DNA of 64,000 nt from Phytopseudomonas daroniae (GTDB taxonomy: Bacteria; Pseudomonadota; Gammaproteobacteria; Pseudomonadales; Pseudomonadaceae): contig NZ_QJUI01000011.1 in NCBI RefSeq assembly GCF_004327285.1, forward strand, positions 62,001 through 126,000, given 5' to 3'. Under the pieces are notes generated by a model. It had not been told where the DNA came from, searched no databases, and was given only the letters and a program-made list of their open reading frames with translations. Positions within the stretch are counted from its first letter, which is position 1; each line of letters starts with the position of its first letter. This document shows positions 1-10,300 of this stretch, one piece after another. The position numbers were made by a program, and so were the translations under genes.

Positions 1-1
1 C

Positions 2-676
2 TACAAGGTCGGCACGACCACCTCCGGCATGCCCTTCACCTTCCTCGACCTGGATTCGGAAGAAATCCAGGGCTTCGTTCCGGATCTCATGCAGGCCCTG
101 GCCGACGAGCAGGATTTCACCTACGAGCTGGTGCCCAGTCGCTTCGACTCGCTGATCCCGGCCATCGGCACCGGCAAGATCCAGATCATCGCCGCCCCCA
201 TGTACATCACCGAGGAAAGGGAGAAGGTCGTCGATTTCACCCAGCCCATCTACACCTATGGCGAAGGCTTGCTGCAGCAGGCCGGCGACGCCACCGACTA
301 CCGCAGCCTCGACGATCTGAAGGGCAAGGTCGTCGGCGTCGAAACCGGCACGACCTTCATCGAAATCCTGCGCAAACGTGGCGACATCAAGGACATCAAG
401 ACGTACGGCTCGTCGGTGGATCTGATGCGCGACGTGGCCCTCGGCCGCGCCGATGTCGGCCTGTGGGATGCGCCGATCCTCGCCTTCCAGTTGCAGAAAA
501 ACCCCAACGCCAAGCTGAAGATGGCACCCGACTACCGCGCCCAGATGGCCGGCAGCATCGGCTTCTCCGTCAAGGATGGCGATAGCGAGCTGTTGAAGAA
601 GCTCAATGACGGCCTCGACGCGCTGAAGCAGGATGGCCGCCTCGACGCCCTGTTGAAGAAGTGGACGCTCGAGTGA
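2..676 (+). CDS. Amino-acid-type ABC transporter substrate-binding protein (5' end cut off by window)
   Basis: Open from the first complete codon at base 2 to a TGA stop; the start and signal peptide lie outside the window, leaving 224 residues. The sequence reads as a family 3 (HisJ/GlnH-like) periplasmic binding protein. Typical landmarks are a PFTFLD ligand-lobe start, the FDSLIPAIGTGKIQII stretch, the TEEREKVVDFTQPIY signature and a C-terminal LDALLKKWTLE end. It would capture an amino acid or related small amine in the periplasm and deliver it to the permease encoded 54 bases downstream. The ligand cannot be read from the sequence; the RidA and semialdehyde dehydrogenase genes downstream suggest an amino compound broken down through a semialdehyde. 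Confidence 0.88.
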   Translation, partial: YKVGTTTSGMPFTFLDLDSEEIQGFVPDLMQALADEQDFTYELVPSRFDSLIPAIGTGKIQIIAAPMYITEEREKVVDFTQPIYTYGEGLLQQAGDATDYRSLDDLKGKVVGVETGTTFIEILRKRGDIKDIKTYGSSVDLMRDVALGRADVGLWDAPILAFQLQKNPNAKLKMAPDYRAQMAGSIGFSVKDGDSELLKKLNDGLDALKQDGRLDALLKKWTLE

Positions 677-730
677 CATCGGGTTCTCGAACCGCTGGTT
701 CCTTTCAAGCTGTGACGAGATCGCCTAGTC

Positions 731-1372
731 ATGATCGATAACGTTCTTCAGTTCCTGCCGCTGCTGCTGGCGGCCTCGGTGGTGACGGTGAAGGTTTCGC
801 TGCTGGCCCTGCTCGTGAGCAGCGGGTTGGGCCTCGTTCTGGCGTTGCTGAAACTCTCGCCCAAGCGGGCGCTTGCCTATCCGGCAGGCGCCATGATCAA
901 CATCATCCGGGGTTTGCCGATCCTGATCGTGCTGTTCTACATGTACTTCGTCCTGCCGGAGCTGGGTATCGACCTGACGGCTTTCGAGGCCGGCGTACTC
1001 GGCCTCGGGATCGGCTATGCGGGCTACCAGGCGGAAATCTTCCGTGCCGGCATCCAGGCCGTCGACCAGGGCCAGGTCGAGGCGGCCAAGGCCATCGGCA
1101 TGAAGTCCAGCATGACCATGCGCCGGGTCGTGCTGCCGCAGGCCCTGCGCATCAGCCTGCCGCCCTACGCCAACACCTTCACGATGATCCTCAAGGATTC
1201 GTCGCTGGTCTCGACCATCACGGTGGCGGAGATGACCCATGCCGGACAGCTGATCGCCTCCGCCACCTTCCAGAATCTGACGGTTTACACCCTGACCGCC
1301 CTGCTCTACCTCGCCATGAGCCTGCCGCTGCTGTTCCTGGTCGGCTGGCTCGAACGGCACCTGCGTCGATAA
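731..1372 (+). CDS. Amino-acid ABC transporter permease (HisM/GlnP family)
   Basis: A 213-residue inner-membrane protein with several hydrophobic helices, the first at about residues 9-40. The family EAA loop is recognisable around residues 115-140 ([17 protein letters not shown] followed by [10 protein letters not shown]), where the ATPase docks. Length and layout match the single-permease HisM/GlnP class, which usually forms a homodimer. It lies between the binding protein and ATPase genes on the same strand, so the three make a complete importer. The ATG at 731 follows a short leader without a strong Shine-Dalgarno sequence. Confidence 0.9.
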   Translation: MIDNVLQFLPLLLAASVVTVKVSLLALLVSSGLGLVLALLKLSPKRALAYPAGAMINIIRGLPILIVLFYMYFVLPELGIDLTAFEAGVLGLGIGYAGYQAEIFRAGIQAVDQGQVEAAKAIGMKSSMTMRRVVLPQALRISLPPYANTFTMILKDSSLVSTITVAEMTHAGQLIASATFQNLTVYTLTALLYLAMSLPLLFLVGWLERHLRR

Positions 1373-1386
1373 GGGAGGGAGTTTCC

Positions 1387-2154
1387 ATGATCAAGCTATC
1401 CAACGTGCGCAAGCACTACGGCAACCTCGAGGTGCTCAAGGGCATCAGCCTGGAAGTGGCCAGCGGCGAAGTGGTCTGCCTCATCGGCCCCTCGGGCTCC
1501 GGCAAGTCGACCCTGCTGCGTTGCATCAATGCCCTGGAAACCTACGACGGCGGCGACATCCTCATCGGCGACAAGCGCGTCGATGCGCGGAGCAAGGACA
1601 TCCACGAGTTGCGCACCCAGGTGGGCATGGTGTTCCAGCGCTTCAACCTGTTCCCCCACCGCACGGTGCTGGAGAACGTCATCGAAGGCGCCGTGCACGT
1701 TCGCCGTGAACGCAAGCAGCACGCCATCGACTACGCCATGGCGCTGCTGGAAAAAGTCGGCCTGCACAGCAAGCGGGACTGCAAGCCCCAGCAGCTTTCC
1801 GGCGGGCAGCAGCAACGGGTGGCCATCGCCCGCGCCCTGGCCATGCGGCCGGCGGCGTTGCTGTTCGACGAACCCACCTCCGCGCTCGATCCGGAACTGG
1901 TCGGCGACGTGCTGGGCGTCATGCGCGAGCTGGCCGACGAGGGCATGACCATGGTCGTGGTCACCCATGAAATGGGCTTCGCCCGCGAGGTCGCGGACAA
2001 GGTCTGCTTCCTCTACGACGGGGTCATCGCCGAGAGCGGGCCCGCGGCCCAGGTACTCGAGGCGCCACAGCATCCACGCACCCAGGACTTCCTGCGTCGC
2101 GTTCACCGGCACACGCCGCCCATCCCCCTCACTCCAGCAGAGACTTCCGCATGA
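1387..2154 (+). CDS. Amino-acid ABC transporter ATP-binding protein (GlnQ/HisP family)
   Basis: 255 residues, typical for the polar amino acid transporter ATPase class. Motifs in order: Walker [10 protein letters not shown] near residue 35, the Q-loop in [13 protein letters not shown], signature [15 protein letters not shown], Walker [14 protein letters not shown] and the H-loop VVTHEMGFA. It powers import through the permease encoded just upstream. An AGGGAGG-type ribosome site precedes the ATG by a few bases. The stop overlaps the next gene's start in an ATGA arrangement, which suggests translational coupling to the RidA gene. Confidence 0.95.
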   Translation: MIKLSNVRKHYGNLEVLKGISLEVASGEVVCLIGPSGSGKSTLLRCINALETYDGGDILIGDKRVDARSKDIHELRTQVGMVFQRFNLFPHRTVLENVIEGAVHVRRERKQHAIDYAMALLEKVGLHSKRDCKPQQLSGGQQQRVAIARALAMRPAALLFDEPTSALDPELVGDVLGVMRELADEGMTMVVVTHEMGFAREVADKVCFLYDGVIAESGPAAQVLEAPQHPRTQDFLRRVHRHTPPIPLTPAETSA

Positions 2155-2513
2155 CCTCTATCAAACGCATCCAGCCCTATTCCGGGCTACTCAGCCATGC
2201 CTCCGTCTACAACGGCGTGGTCTACGTGACCGGCCAGGTCGCCGATGACTGCAGCCAGGATGTCCACGGCCAGACCGAGCAGATCCTGGCGCGCATCGAC
2301 GCCTTGCTGGCCGAGGCCGGTTCCGACAAGAGCCATGTGCTCTTCGCCCAGGTGTGGCTCAAGCACGCCGTGCAGGACTTCGAGGAGATGAACAGGGCCT
2401 GGCGCAGCTGGGCGCCGCAGCAGTCGCTGCCCAGCCGCGCCACCGTCGAAGCCAACATGGCCGGCGAGGACATCCTCGTCGAGATCGCGGTTCAGGCGGC
2501 AGTCAAGGCCTGA
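2151..2513 (+). CDS. RidA/YjgF/UK114 family protein (reactive imine/enamine deaminase)
   Basis: 120 residues, the usual RidA size. The fold's hallmarks are the VYVTGQV strand at residues 24-30 and the C-terminal [18 protein letters not shown] block. That block carries Arg96, at the place of the catalytic arginine in active RidA proteins. Family members hydrolyse reactive 2-aminoacrylate-type imines released by PLP enzymes or amine oxidases. The 4 bp overlap with the transporter ATPase and the dehydrogenase that follows suggest it clears imines formed during breakdown of the imported amino compound. The substrate is inferred from context only. Confidence 0.85.
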   Translation: MTSIKRIQPYSGLLSHASVYNGVVYVTGQVADDCSQDVHGQTEQILARIDALLAEAGSDKSHVLFAQVWLKHAVQDFEEMNRAWRSWAPQQSLPSRATVEANMAGEDILVEIAVQAAVKA

Positions 2514-2567
2514 GGCCTTCGCCCATCATCTGACGCCGGGTACGTACCCGGCCCTTGCGGAGCAACC

Positions 2568-4067
2568 ATGACGAAAAGAATCCCCCACCTGATCGACGAC
2601 AGCCACGTGGTGAGTACGGGGCGCAGCGCCGATGTCTACAACCCCTCCACCGGGCAGGTCATCGCCCAGGTCGGCCTGGCCGATACCGATGTGCTGCGCC
2701 AGGCCATCGACGCGGCCAGCGCGGCCTACCCCGCCTGGCGCAACATGCCGCCGGCCAAACGCGCCCAGATCATGTTCCGCTTCAAGCAATTGCTGGAGAC
2801 GCACGAAGCGGCCATCGCCCGCCTGATCAGCGAAGAACACGGCAAGACCCTGGAAGACGCCGCCGGCGAACTCAAGCGCGGCATCGAGAACGTCGAATAC
2901 GCCTGCGCCGCGCCGGAACTGCTCAAGGGCGAATACAGCCGTAACGTCGGCCCCAACATCGACGCCTGGAGCGACTTCCAGCCGCTCGGCGTGGTCGCCG
3001 GCATCACCCCGTTCAACTTCCCGGCCATGGTTCCGCTGTGGATGTATCCACTGGCGATCGTCTGCGGCAACTGCTTCATCCTCAAACCCTCGGAGCGTAC
3101 CCCCAGCTCTACCCTGTACATCGCCGAACTGCTCAACGAGGCCGGTCTGCCCAAGGGCGTCCTGAACGTCGTGCAGGGCGACAAGCAGGTTGTGGATGCC
3201 CTGATCGAGGCCCCGCAAGTCAAGGCGTTGAGCTTCGTCGGCTCGACGCCCATCGCCGAGTACATCTACCGCGAAGGCACCAAGCGCGGCAAACGCGTGC
3301 AGGCGCTCGGCGGCGCGAAGAACCATGCCGTGGTGCTGCCGGATGCCGACCTGGACAACACCGTCAACGCGCTGATGGGCGCCGCCTACGGCTCCTGCGG
3401 CGAACGCTGCATGGCGATCTCGGTGGTGGTGGCTGTGGGCGACCAGGTCGCCGACAGCCTGGTCGACAAACTGCTGCCGAAAATCCGCGGGCTGAACATC
3501 GGCGCCGGCACCTCCGTCGGCCTGGACATGGGCCCGCTGGTCAGCGCGGCAGCGCGGGACAAGGTCGTGGGCTACATCGCCAGCGGCGTCGAACAGGGCG
3601 CCAGGCTGTTGCTGGATGGCCGCGACCTGAAGGTGCGGGGTAACGAGGCTGGGTTCTTCGTCGGCGGCACCCTCTTCGATCACGTCACGCCCGGGATGAC
3701 CATCTACCAGGAGGAAATCTTCGGCCCGGTGCTGTGCATCGTGCGGGTCGCCAGCCTGGAAGAGGCGATGGCCCTGATCAACGCCCACGAATACGGCAAC
3801 GGCACCTGCATCTTCACCCGCGATGGCGAGGCGGCCCGGCTGTTCTGCGACGAGATCGAGGTCGGCATGGTCGGCGTCAACGTACCGTTGCCGGTACCGG
3901 TGAGCTACCACAGCTTCGGCGGCTGGAAGCGCTCTCTGTTCGGCGACCTGCACGCCTACGGCCCGGACGGCGTGCGCTTCTACACCCGGCGAAAATCGAT
4001 TACCCAGCGCTGGGTCAAGCGCAAGAGCCATGAGGCGGCGCAGTTCGCCTTTCCCAGCAACGGCTGA
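2568..4067 (+). CDS. mmsA: CoA-acylating methylmalonate-semialdehyde dehydrogenase (MmsA/IolA family)
   Basis: 499 residues, the size of MmsA-type aldehyde dehydrogenases. Visible features are the GITPFNFPAMVPLWM segment, LKPSERTP (cofactor region), SFVGSTPIA, and the MmsA-type active-site block GSCGERCMA with the likely nucleophile Cys281. The C-terminal SFGGWKRSLFGD block also fits. Family members oxidise methylmalonate or malonate semialdehyde to propionyl-CoA or acetyl-CoA, using NAD and CoA, in valine, beta-alanine or inositol catabolism. No hydroxyisobutyrate dehydrogenase or aminotransferase lies beside it, so a role in breaking down the substrate of the upstream ABC importer is inferred. 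mmsA is a family-level name here; a malonate-semialdehyde specialist is possible. Confidence 0.85.
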   Translation: MTKRIPHLIDDSHVVSTGRSADVYNPSTGQVIAQVGLADTDVLRQAIDAASAAYPAWRNMPPAKRAQIMFRFKQLLETHEAAIARLISEEHGKTLEDAAGELKRGIENVEYACAAPELLKGEYSRNVGPNIDAWSDFQPLGVVAGITPFNFPAMVPLWMYPLAIVCGNCFILKPSERTPSSTLYIAELLNEAGLPKGVLNVVQGDKQVVDALIEAPQVKALSFVGSTPIAEYIYREGTKRGKRVQALGGAKNHAVVLPDADLDNTVNALMGAAYGSCGERCMAISVVVAVGDQVADSLVDKLLPKIRGLNIGAGTSVGLDMGPLVSAAARDKVVGYIASGVEQGARLLLDGRDLKVRGNEAGFFVGGTLFDHVTPGMTIYQEEIFGPVLCIVRVASLEEAMALINAHEYGNGTCIFTRDGEAARLFCDEIEVGMVGVNVPLPVPVSYHSFGGWKRSLFGDLHAYGPDGVRFYTRRKSITQRWVKRKSHEAAQFAFPSNG

Positions 4068-4390
4068 TTGCGGGATCTGGAACGTGGAGCACGGCGGGCC
4101 TCGCCAGCCGTGCCTACGCTCCTCGCCCTATCGCGAGGCTCGGCCGAACGTTAGGGGCGCAAGCCCTATCCTGGTCTAATTCCCACGCCCTCCTCCCTAC
4201 GGCTACGCGAGGTTTTAAAGCCAAGCGTGATCGGCTGGCGACGCCGCTATGTGCGCTAGCAGACAGACGCCCTAACGGGAGGATTTCACACTGTAGGACT
4301 GTACCCTCCTCATTCGTCATGCCCGCAGCACTTGCGTGACACGCATCACGGCAACGTTGCCAGCGCTTCACGTTGCACGCCAAGGAAAAC
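4068..4390. other. Intergenic region before the glucan synthase gene
   Basis: About 320 bases without a credible gene. A GC-rich hairpin just after mmsA (GCACGGC ... GCCGTGC, about 4088-4113) may end that transcript, although no T-run follows. A second short hairpin (AGGGGC-GCAA-GCCCT) lies near 4152-4167. The rest presumably holds the promoter of the glucan synthase gene; I cannot name convincing -35/-10 boxes. Confidence 0.4.
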
Positions 4391-7300
4391 ATGGACAGGC
4401 AATGGCTTCGAGCAATCCAACGGTTGTGGCGGCCCGCGCCGCGCACCTTCGAGTACGAGCCGGCCCTGCGCGCGGAATTGTTCAGCGCAGAACAGATGGC
4501 CACCCACGGCGCCCAACTGGCCCGGCAGCATCACCTCAGTCCCGACACCACCTCCGACGCCCTGCTCCACCGGCTCGCCGAAAACACCGCCGTACTGGCC
4601 AGTAGTTGCCAGGCCATGACCGTGGCCGCACTTTCCAACCGGCGCGCGACGCCAGCTGCGGAGTGGCTGCTGGACAATTTCTACCTGGTCGAAGAGCAGA
4701 TACGCACGGCGCAGAAACATCTGCCCAAAGGCTACTGCCGCGAATTGCCCGGCCTGGCCGATGGGCCATCACGCACGTTGCCGCGGGTTTACGATATCGC
4801 CCTGGAAACCATCGCCCACGGTGACGGCCGGGTCGACAGTGACAGCCTGGGCCGTTTCGTGGCGGCCTATCAGGCGGTCATGCCGTTGACCCTGGGCGAA
4901 CTATGGGCCATTCCCATCATGTTGCGTCTGGCGCTGATCGAGAATCTGCGTCGAGTCGCCTCCAAGGTGATGGCCAACTGGAACGACCGTAACCTGGCCA
5001 ATGACTGGGCGGATCGCCTCACCGCGACCGCTGAGCGCGACACCAAGAGCGTGGTGCTGCTGGTGGCCGACCTGGCACGCTCGGCACCGCCCATGACCAG
5101 CGCCTTCGTTGCCGAACTGGCGCGGCGCCTGCAGGGTCAGAGCACGGCGCTGATCCTGCCGATGACCTGGGTCGAACAGGCTCTGGCCGAATCCGGCCAG
5201 AGCGTCGAGCGTCTGGTGCATCTCGATGCCCAGTTGCAAGCGACGGATCAGGTGTCGATCAGCAACAGCATCAACAGCCTGCGTCTGCTCTCGGCCACCG
5301 ACTGGCGCGAGTTCGTCGAGCACATGAGTGGCGTCGAGCACGCACTCGCTGAAGACCCGGCTGCCGTCTACGCCAGCATGGATTTCGCCACCCGCGACCA
5401 TTACCGCCACGCCGTCGAGCGCCTGGCGCGCACCTGTCCGCACTCGGAAATCGACATCGCCCACGCGGCCATCGGCCTGTGCCATGCCGCGTCGGCCGAA
5501 GATCCGTTGACGAAGCATGTCGGCTTCTATCTGCTGGGCGCAGGGTTGCCCGAGCTGGAGCGGCAACTGGATGTGCAGCCAGCCGTAACCGAGCGCTGCC
5601 GGCGTCTGCTGCGCCAGTCGCCGCTGGTTTTCTTTATGGCTCCGGTGGTGGTGCTCAGCGGTCTGCTGGCCTGGCCCTTCTTCGCCATGCTGCGAGCTGA
5701 CGGCTGGAGCCCCTGGTCGTTGCTGCTGCTCGCCGTGCCGACGCTGTTGATGACCAGTCACCTGGCCATTGGCCTGGTCAACCGGCTGGTGACCCTCAGC
5801 CTGCCGCCGGACATTCTTCCGCGCCTGGATTACAGCGCGGGCATTCCGCCTCAGGCACGTACGCTGGTGGTGGTGCCGACGCTGATCGGTAGCGCCCAGG
5901 ATGTAGAGGAATTGGTGGACGGTATCGAGGTACGCTTTCTCGCCAACCGTGATGCCAACCTGCACTTCGCCCTGCTCACCGATTTCATGGATGCCCAGAG
6001 CGAGGTACTCGACGCCGATGCGGCACTGTTGCAACAGGCCAGCCAGGCGATCGAAGCGCTGAACCTCAAGTACCTGGAACCCGGTGCGCCACGGTTCTTC
6101 CTGTTGCATCGCCCGCGGCGCTGGAACCCCACCGAACAGTGCTGGATGGGGCATGAGCGCAAGCGCGGCAAGATCGCCGAGCTCAATGCACTGCTGCGCG
6201 GCCATGGCCGTGAACGATTTTCCCTCATCGTAGGCGATATCGCCGCGCTGCCGAGCATCAGCTATGTCATCGCACTGGACACCGACACCCAACTGCCGCG
6301 CGATGTGGCGCGGCAGTTCATCGGCGCCATCTGCCATCCGCTCAACCAGGCCCGCTTCGATCCGCTGCAACGACGCATCGTCAGCGGCTACGCGATCCTG
6401 CAACCGCGCGTGGGCATCAGCCTGCCGAGCATCGCCCGCTCCGCCTACGCCCAGCTGTTCGGCAGTGACGCCGGCGTCGATCCATACACCCGCGCGGTGT
6501 CCGACGTGTACCAGGATATGTTCGGCAACGGTTCCTTCATCGGCAAGGGTGTCTACGCCGTGGATGCCTTCGAGCAGGCCCTGCAGGGCTGTTTTCCCGA
6601 CAACCGCATTCTCAGCCATGACCTGATCGAGGGCTGCTACGCCCGTTCCGGGCTGATCAGCGATGTACAGCTCTATGAAGAACACCCGGCGCGCTACAGC
6701 GCCGATGCCAAGCGCCGTCATCGCTGGATCCGCGGTGACTGGCAGTTGCTGCCCTGGCTGATGCCCTGGACACCGAAACCCGGTGGCGGCCTGGAGCATA
6801 ACCGCCTGACGAATCTGGCCTGCTGGAAGATCGTCGACAACCTGCGCCGCAGCCTGGAACCGGCCACCTTTCTCTGCATGTTGCTGTGGGGATGGTTCGC
6901 CAGCACCCAACCGCTGTTGTGGAGCCTGGGCGTATTCCTGCTGATCATCGCCCAGCCGCTGCTCAGCACCTTGCTGGAACTGCTGCAAAAAGGCCACGAC
7001 ATCACCCTCGGCCAGCACCTGAAGGTCACTTTTCGCGGTGCAGCGCAGAACTTCAGTCGTGCGCTGCTGACCCTGGTGTGGCTACCCTTCGAGGCATTCA
7101 GCAGCCTGGACGCGATAGCCCGCACGCTGTGGCGCATGACCGTCAGCCAGCGCCGCCTGTTGCAATGGAATCCCTCGCGAGAAGTGGAACGCAGCAGCCG
7201 CAACGACCTGCCAAGCCTGTACCGGCTGATGTGGGTGGCGCCGCTGCTGGCGGTCGCCGTGGCCGTGCTGCTGTTCGGCCAACCCGTGGTGCTGGCAATC

Positions 7301-10300
7301 GCCGCGCCCTTTCTGCTGGCCTGGTTGCTGGCACCTGCCATCGCCTGCTGGCTGAGCAGGCCTGCAACCTATGTGGCCTTCGCCCCCTCGCTCGAAGAGC
7401 AGCAGTTTCTGCGTCGCCTGGCGCGCAAGACCTGGGCCTTCTTCGACGATCACCTGGGCCCGGCGGATAACTGGCTGCCGCCGGACAACATCCAGGAGCA
7501 GCCAACAGCGGTAACCGCCCACCGAACCTCGCCGACCAACATGGGCATGGCGTTGCTGTCGCACTTGGCCGCTTACGACTTCGCCTACCTCAGTGGTGGT
7601 CGCCTGCTCACGCGCCTGGATAATGCCCTGACCAGCATGTCGCGGCTTGAGCGCCATCGCCGCCACTTCTACAACTGGTACGACACCCAGACGCTGAAAC
7701 CGCTCTCGCCGCACTACGTCTCCACCGTCGACAGCGGCAACCTGGCCGGCCTGCTGCTGACCCTGCGCCCCGGCCTGTACGAGCTGCCGGATGCGGCGTT
7801 GATCGGCCCGAACTGGCTCAGCGGCCTGGCCGACAGCCTCGGCGTGCTGCACGACGCACTGCTGGCCAGCGAACTGGACGGGCACCTGCTCGATGAAGCA
7901 TTTAGCGAACTGGCGGCGGCACACACCCTTGAACCCGAGAGCCTGACGGAGATCAGTGCTGTCCTGCAGCGTCTGATCGTTCTCGCCCAGGGTCTGGAAA
8001 CCGCTCTGTCAGCGGTTCCCGAAACGGACTACTGGCGCCAGGCCCTGCTCGCCCACTGCCAGGATCTGCACAGCGAACTGGCCTGTCTGACCCTGCCCGG
8101 CAACCCCCTGGCATCGTCCAGTTGGCGAGAACTGGCGCAGCTCGACGCCGATCAATGGCCAGCCGCCGAGCAGGCCCAGGCTCGCGCGGTCATCAGCCAC
8201 GCTGCCGAACGCATCACTACCACACTGCGCCTGGCAGATCTGGCCGCCGCGCTGGCGGACATGGATTTCACCTTCCTCTACGACCCGCAACAGGAGCTGC
8301 TGGCTATCGGTTACAACGCCGATGAGCAGCGCCTGGACAGCGCTTACTATGACCTGCTGGCATCGGAAGCACGGCTAACCAATTTCGTGGTCATTGCCCA
8401 GGGGCAACTGCCCCAGGAAGGCTGGTTCACCCTAGGCCGGTTGCTGACCAGCAATGGTGGCGTTCCCGTGCTGCTGTCCTGGACCGGCTCCATGTTCGAG
8501 TACCTGATGCCGATGCTGGTCATGCCCAGCTATGCAGGCACCCTGCTCGACCAGACCTGCCGCGCAGCAGTGGCGCGGCAGATCGAATACGGCCAGCAAC
8601 TGGGTCTGCCCTGGGGTGTATCCGAGTCCGGTTACAACACCCTGGATGCGCAACTGAACTATCAATACCGAGCCTTCGGTGTTCCCGGCCTGGGTCTCAA
8701 ACGCGGGCTTGGCGAAGACGTGGTGATGGCGCCCTATGCCTCGGTGCTGGCCCTGATGGTGGCACCGGAAGCCGCCTGCAAGAACCTCCAGCGTCTGGCC
8801 GGCATGGGCATGGCCGGACGTTACGGCCTGTACGAAGCCATCGATTTCACCAGCGCCCGCCTGCCACCGGGACAGAGCGCTGCGCTGATCCAGTCCTTCA
8901 TGGCCCACCACCAGGGCATGAGCCTGCTGGCACTGGCTTATGTACTACTCGACCGCCCCATGCAGCGCCGCTTCGAAGCCGACCCGCAATTCCAGGCCAC
9001 GGCTCTGCTGCTCCAGGAGCGTGTGCCGAAAAGCGCGGCGCAGTACCTGCACACCGCCAATGCCTCGCTGGAGGGCAAGGTCGCCCGGATCGACGAGAAC
9101 AAGCTGCGGGTCTACACCGACCCGGGGCGCCGGCACCCGGCCGTGCAACTGCTCTCCAACGGCCGTTATCACGTGATGATCAGCAATGCCGGCGGTGGTT
9201 ACAGCCGCCGCGACGATATGGCGGTCACCCGCTGGCAGGAGGATATAACCTGCGATAACACCGGTACCTTCTGCTACCTGCGCGATGTCGACAGCGGTGA
9301 TTTCTGGTCGTCCGCGCACCAGCCCACCTTGCGCGTGACCGAAGGTTTCGAGGCGATCTTCACCGATGCCCGTGCCGAGTTCCGCGTGCGCGAACGTGGC
9401 TTCGACACCCACACCGAGATCGTTGTCTCACCGGAAGACGATATCGAACTGCGCCGCCTGCACATCAGCAACCGTGGTGCGCAGCGCCGTACCCTGGAGC
9501 TGACCAGCTACGCCGAAGTGGTGCTGGCCCCCGCACGCAGCGACGCCCTGCACCCGGCCTTCAGCAAGCTGTTCGTAGAAAGCGAATTGCTGACGCCGCT
9601 GCAGGCGATCCTGTGTAGCCGACGACCACGCTCCAGCGAAGAAAAGGTGCCCTGGCTGTGCCACCTGCTGGCAGCGCACGAGGTGGACATCGCAGCGATT
9701 TCCTATGAAACCGACCGTGCCCGCTTCATCGGTCGCGGACGCAATCTGACGCATCCCGCGGCGATGGACAGCGAGGTGCTTTCCGGTACCTGCGGCGCAG
9801 TGCTCGATCCCATCGTGGCGATCCGCTGTCGGATCACCCTGGAACCTGGCCAGACCGCGACCATCGACCTGGTGACCGGAGTCAGTGACAGCCGTGACGG
9901 TTGTCTGCAACTGATCAACAAGTACCGCGATCGACACCTGGCCGACCGGGTCTTCGACCTGGCCTGGACCCACAGCCAGGTGCTGTTGCGCCAACTCAAC
10001 ACCTCCCATGCAGAGGCCCGTCTGTTCGAACAGATGGCCGCGTCGATCCTCTATACCAACCCCTCGCTGCGCGCCGCACCCGGCGTACTGACGGCCAATC
10101 AGCGCAATCAGAGCGGCCTGTGGGGTCAGGCGATTTCCGGCGACCTGCCCATCGTGCTCCTGCAGATTTCCGCGGTCGCCCATATCGACCTGGTGCGGCA
10201 ACTGGTGCAAGCCCATGCCTACTGGCGACACAAGGGCCTGAGCGTGGATCTGGTGATCTGGAACGAAGACCAGGCCGGTTACCGACAGGATCTGCAGGAT

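Noticed and set aside
2526..4031. Long open frame (about 500 codons) on the minus strand opposite mmsA
   Set aside because: Composition is typical of the antisense of a GC-rich gene (many Ala, His, Gln, Asp, Gly); no domain is recognisable and the opposite strand carries a clear MmsA protein.
4901..7018. Open frame of about 700 codons antisense to the glucan synthase
   Set aside because: No motif, ribosome site or promoter; GC-rich coding DNA often leaves this antisense frame open.
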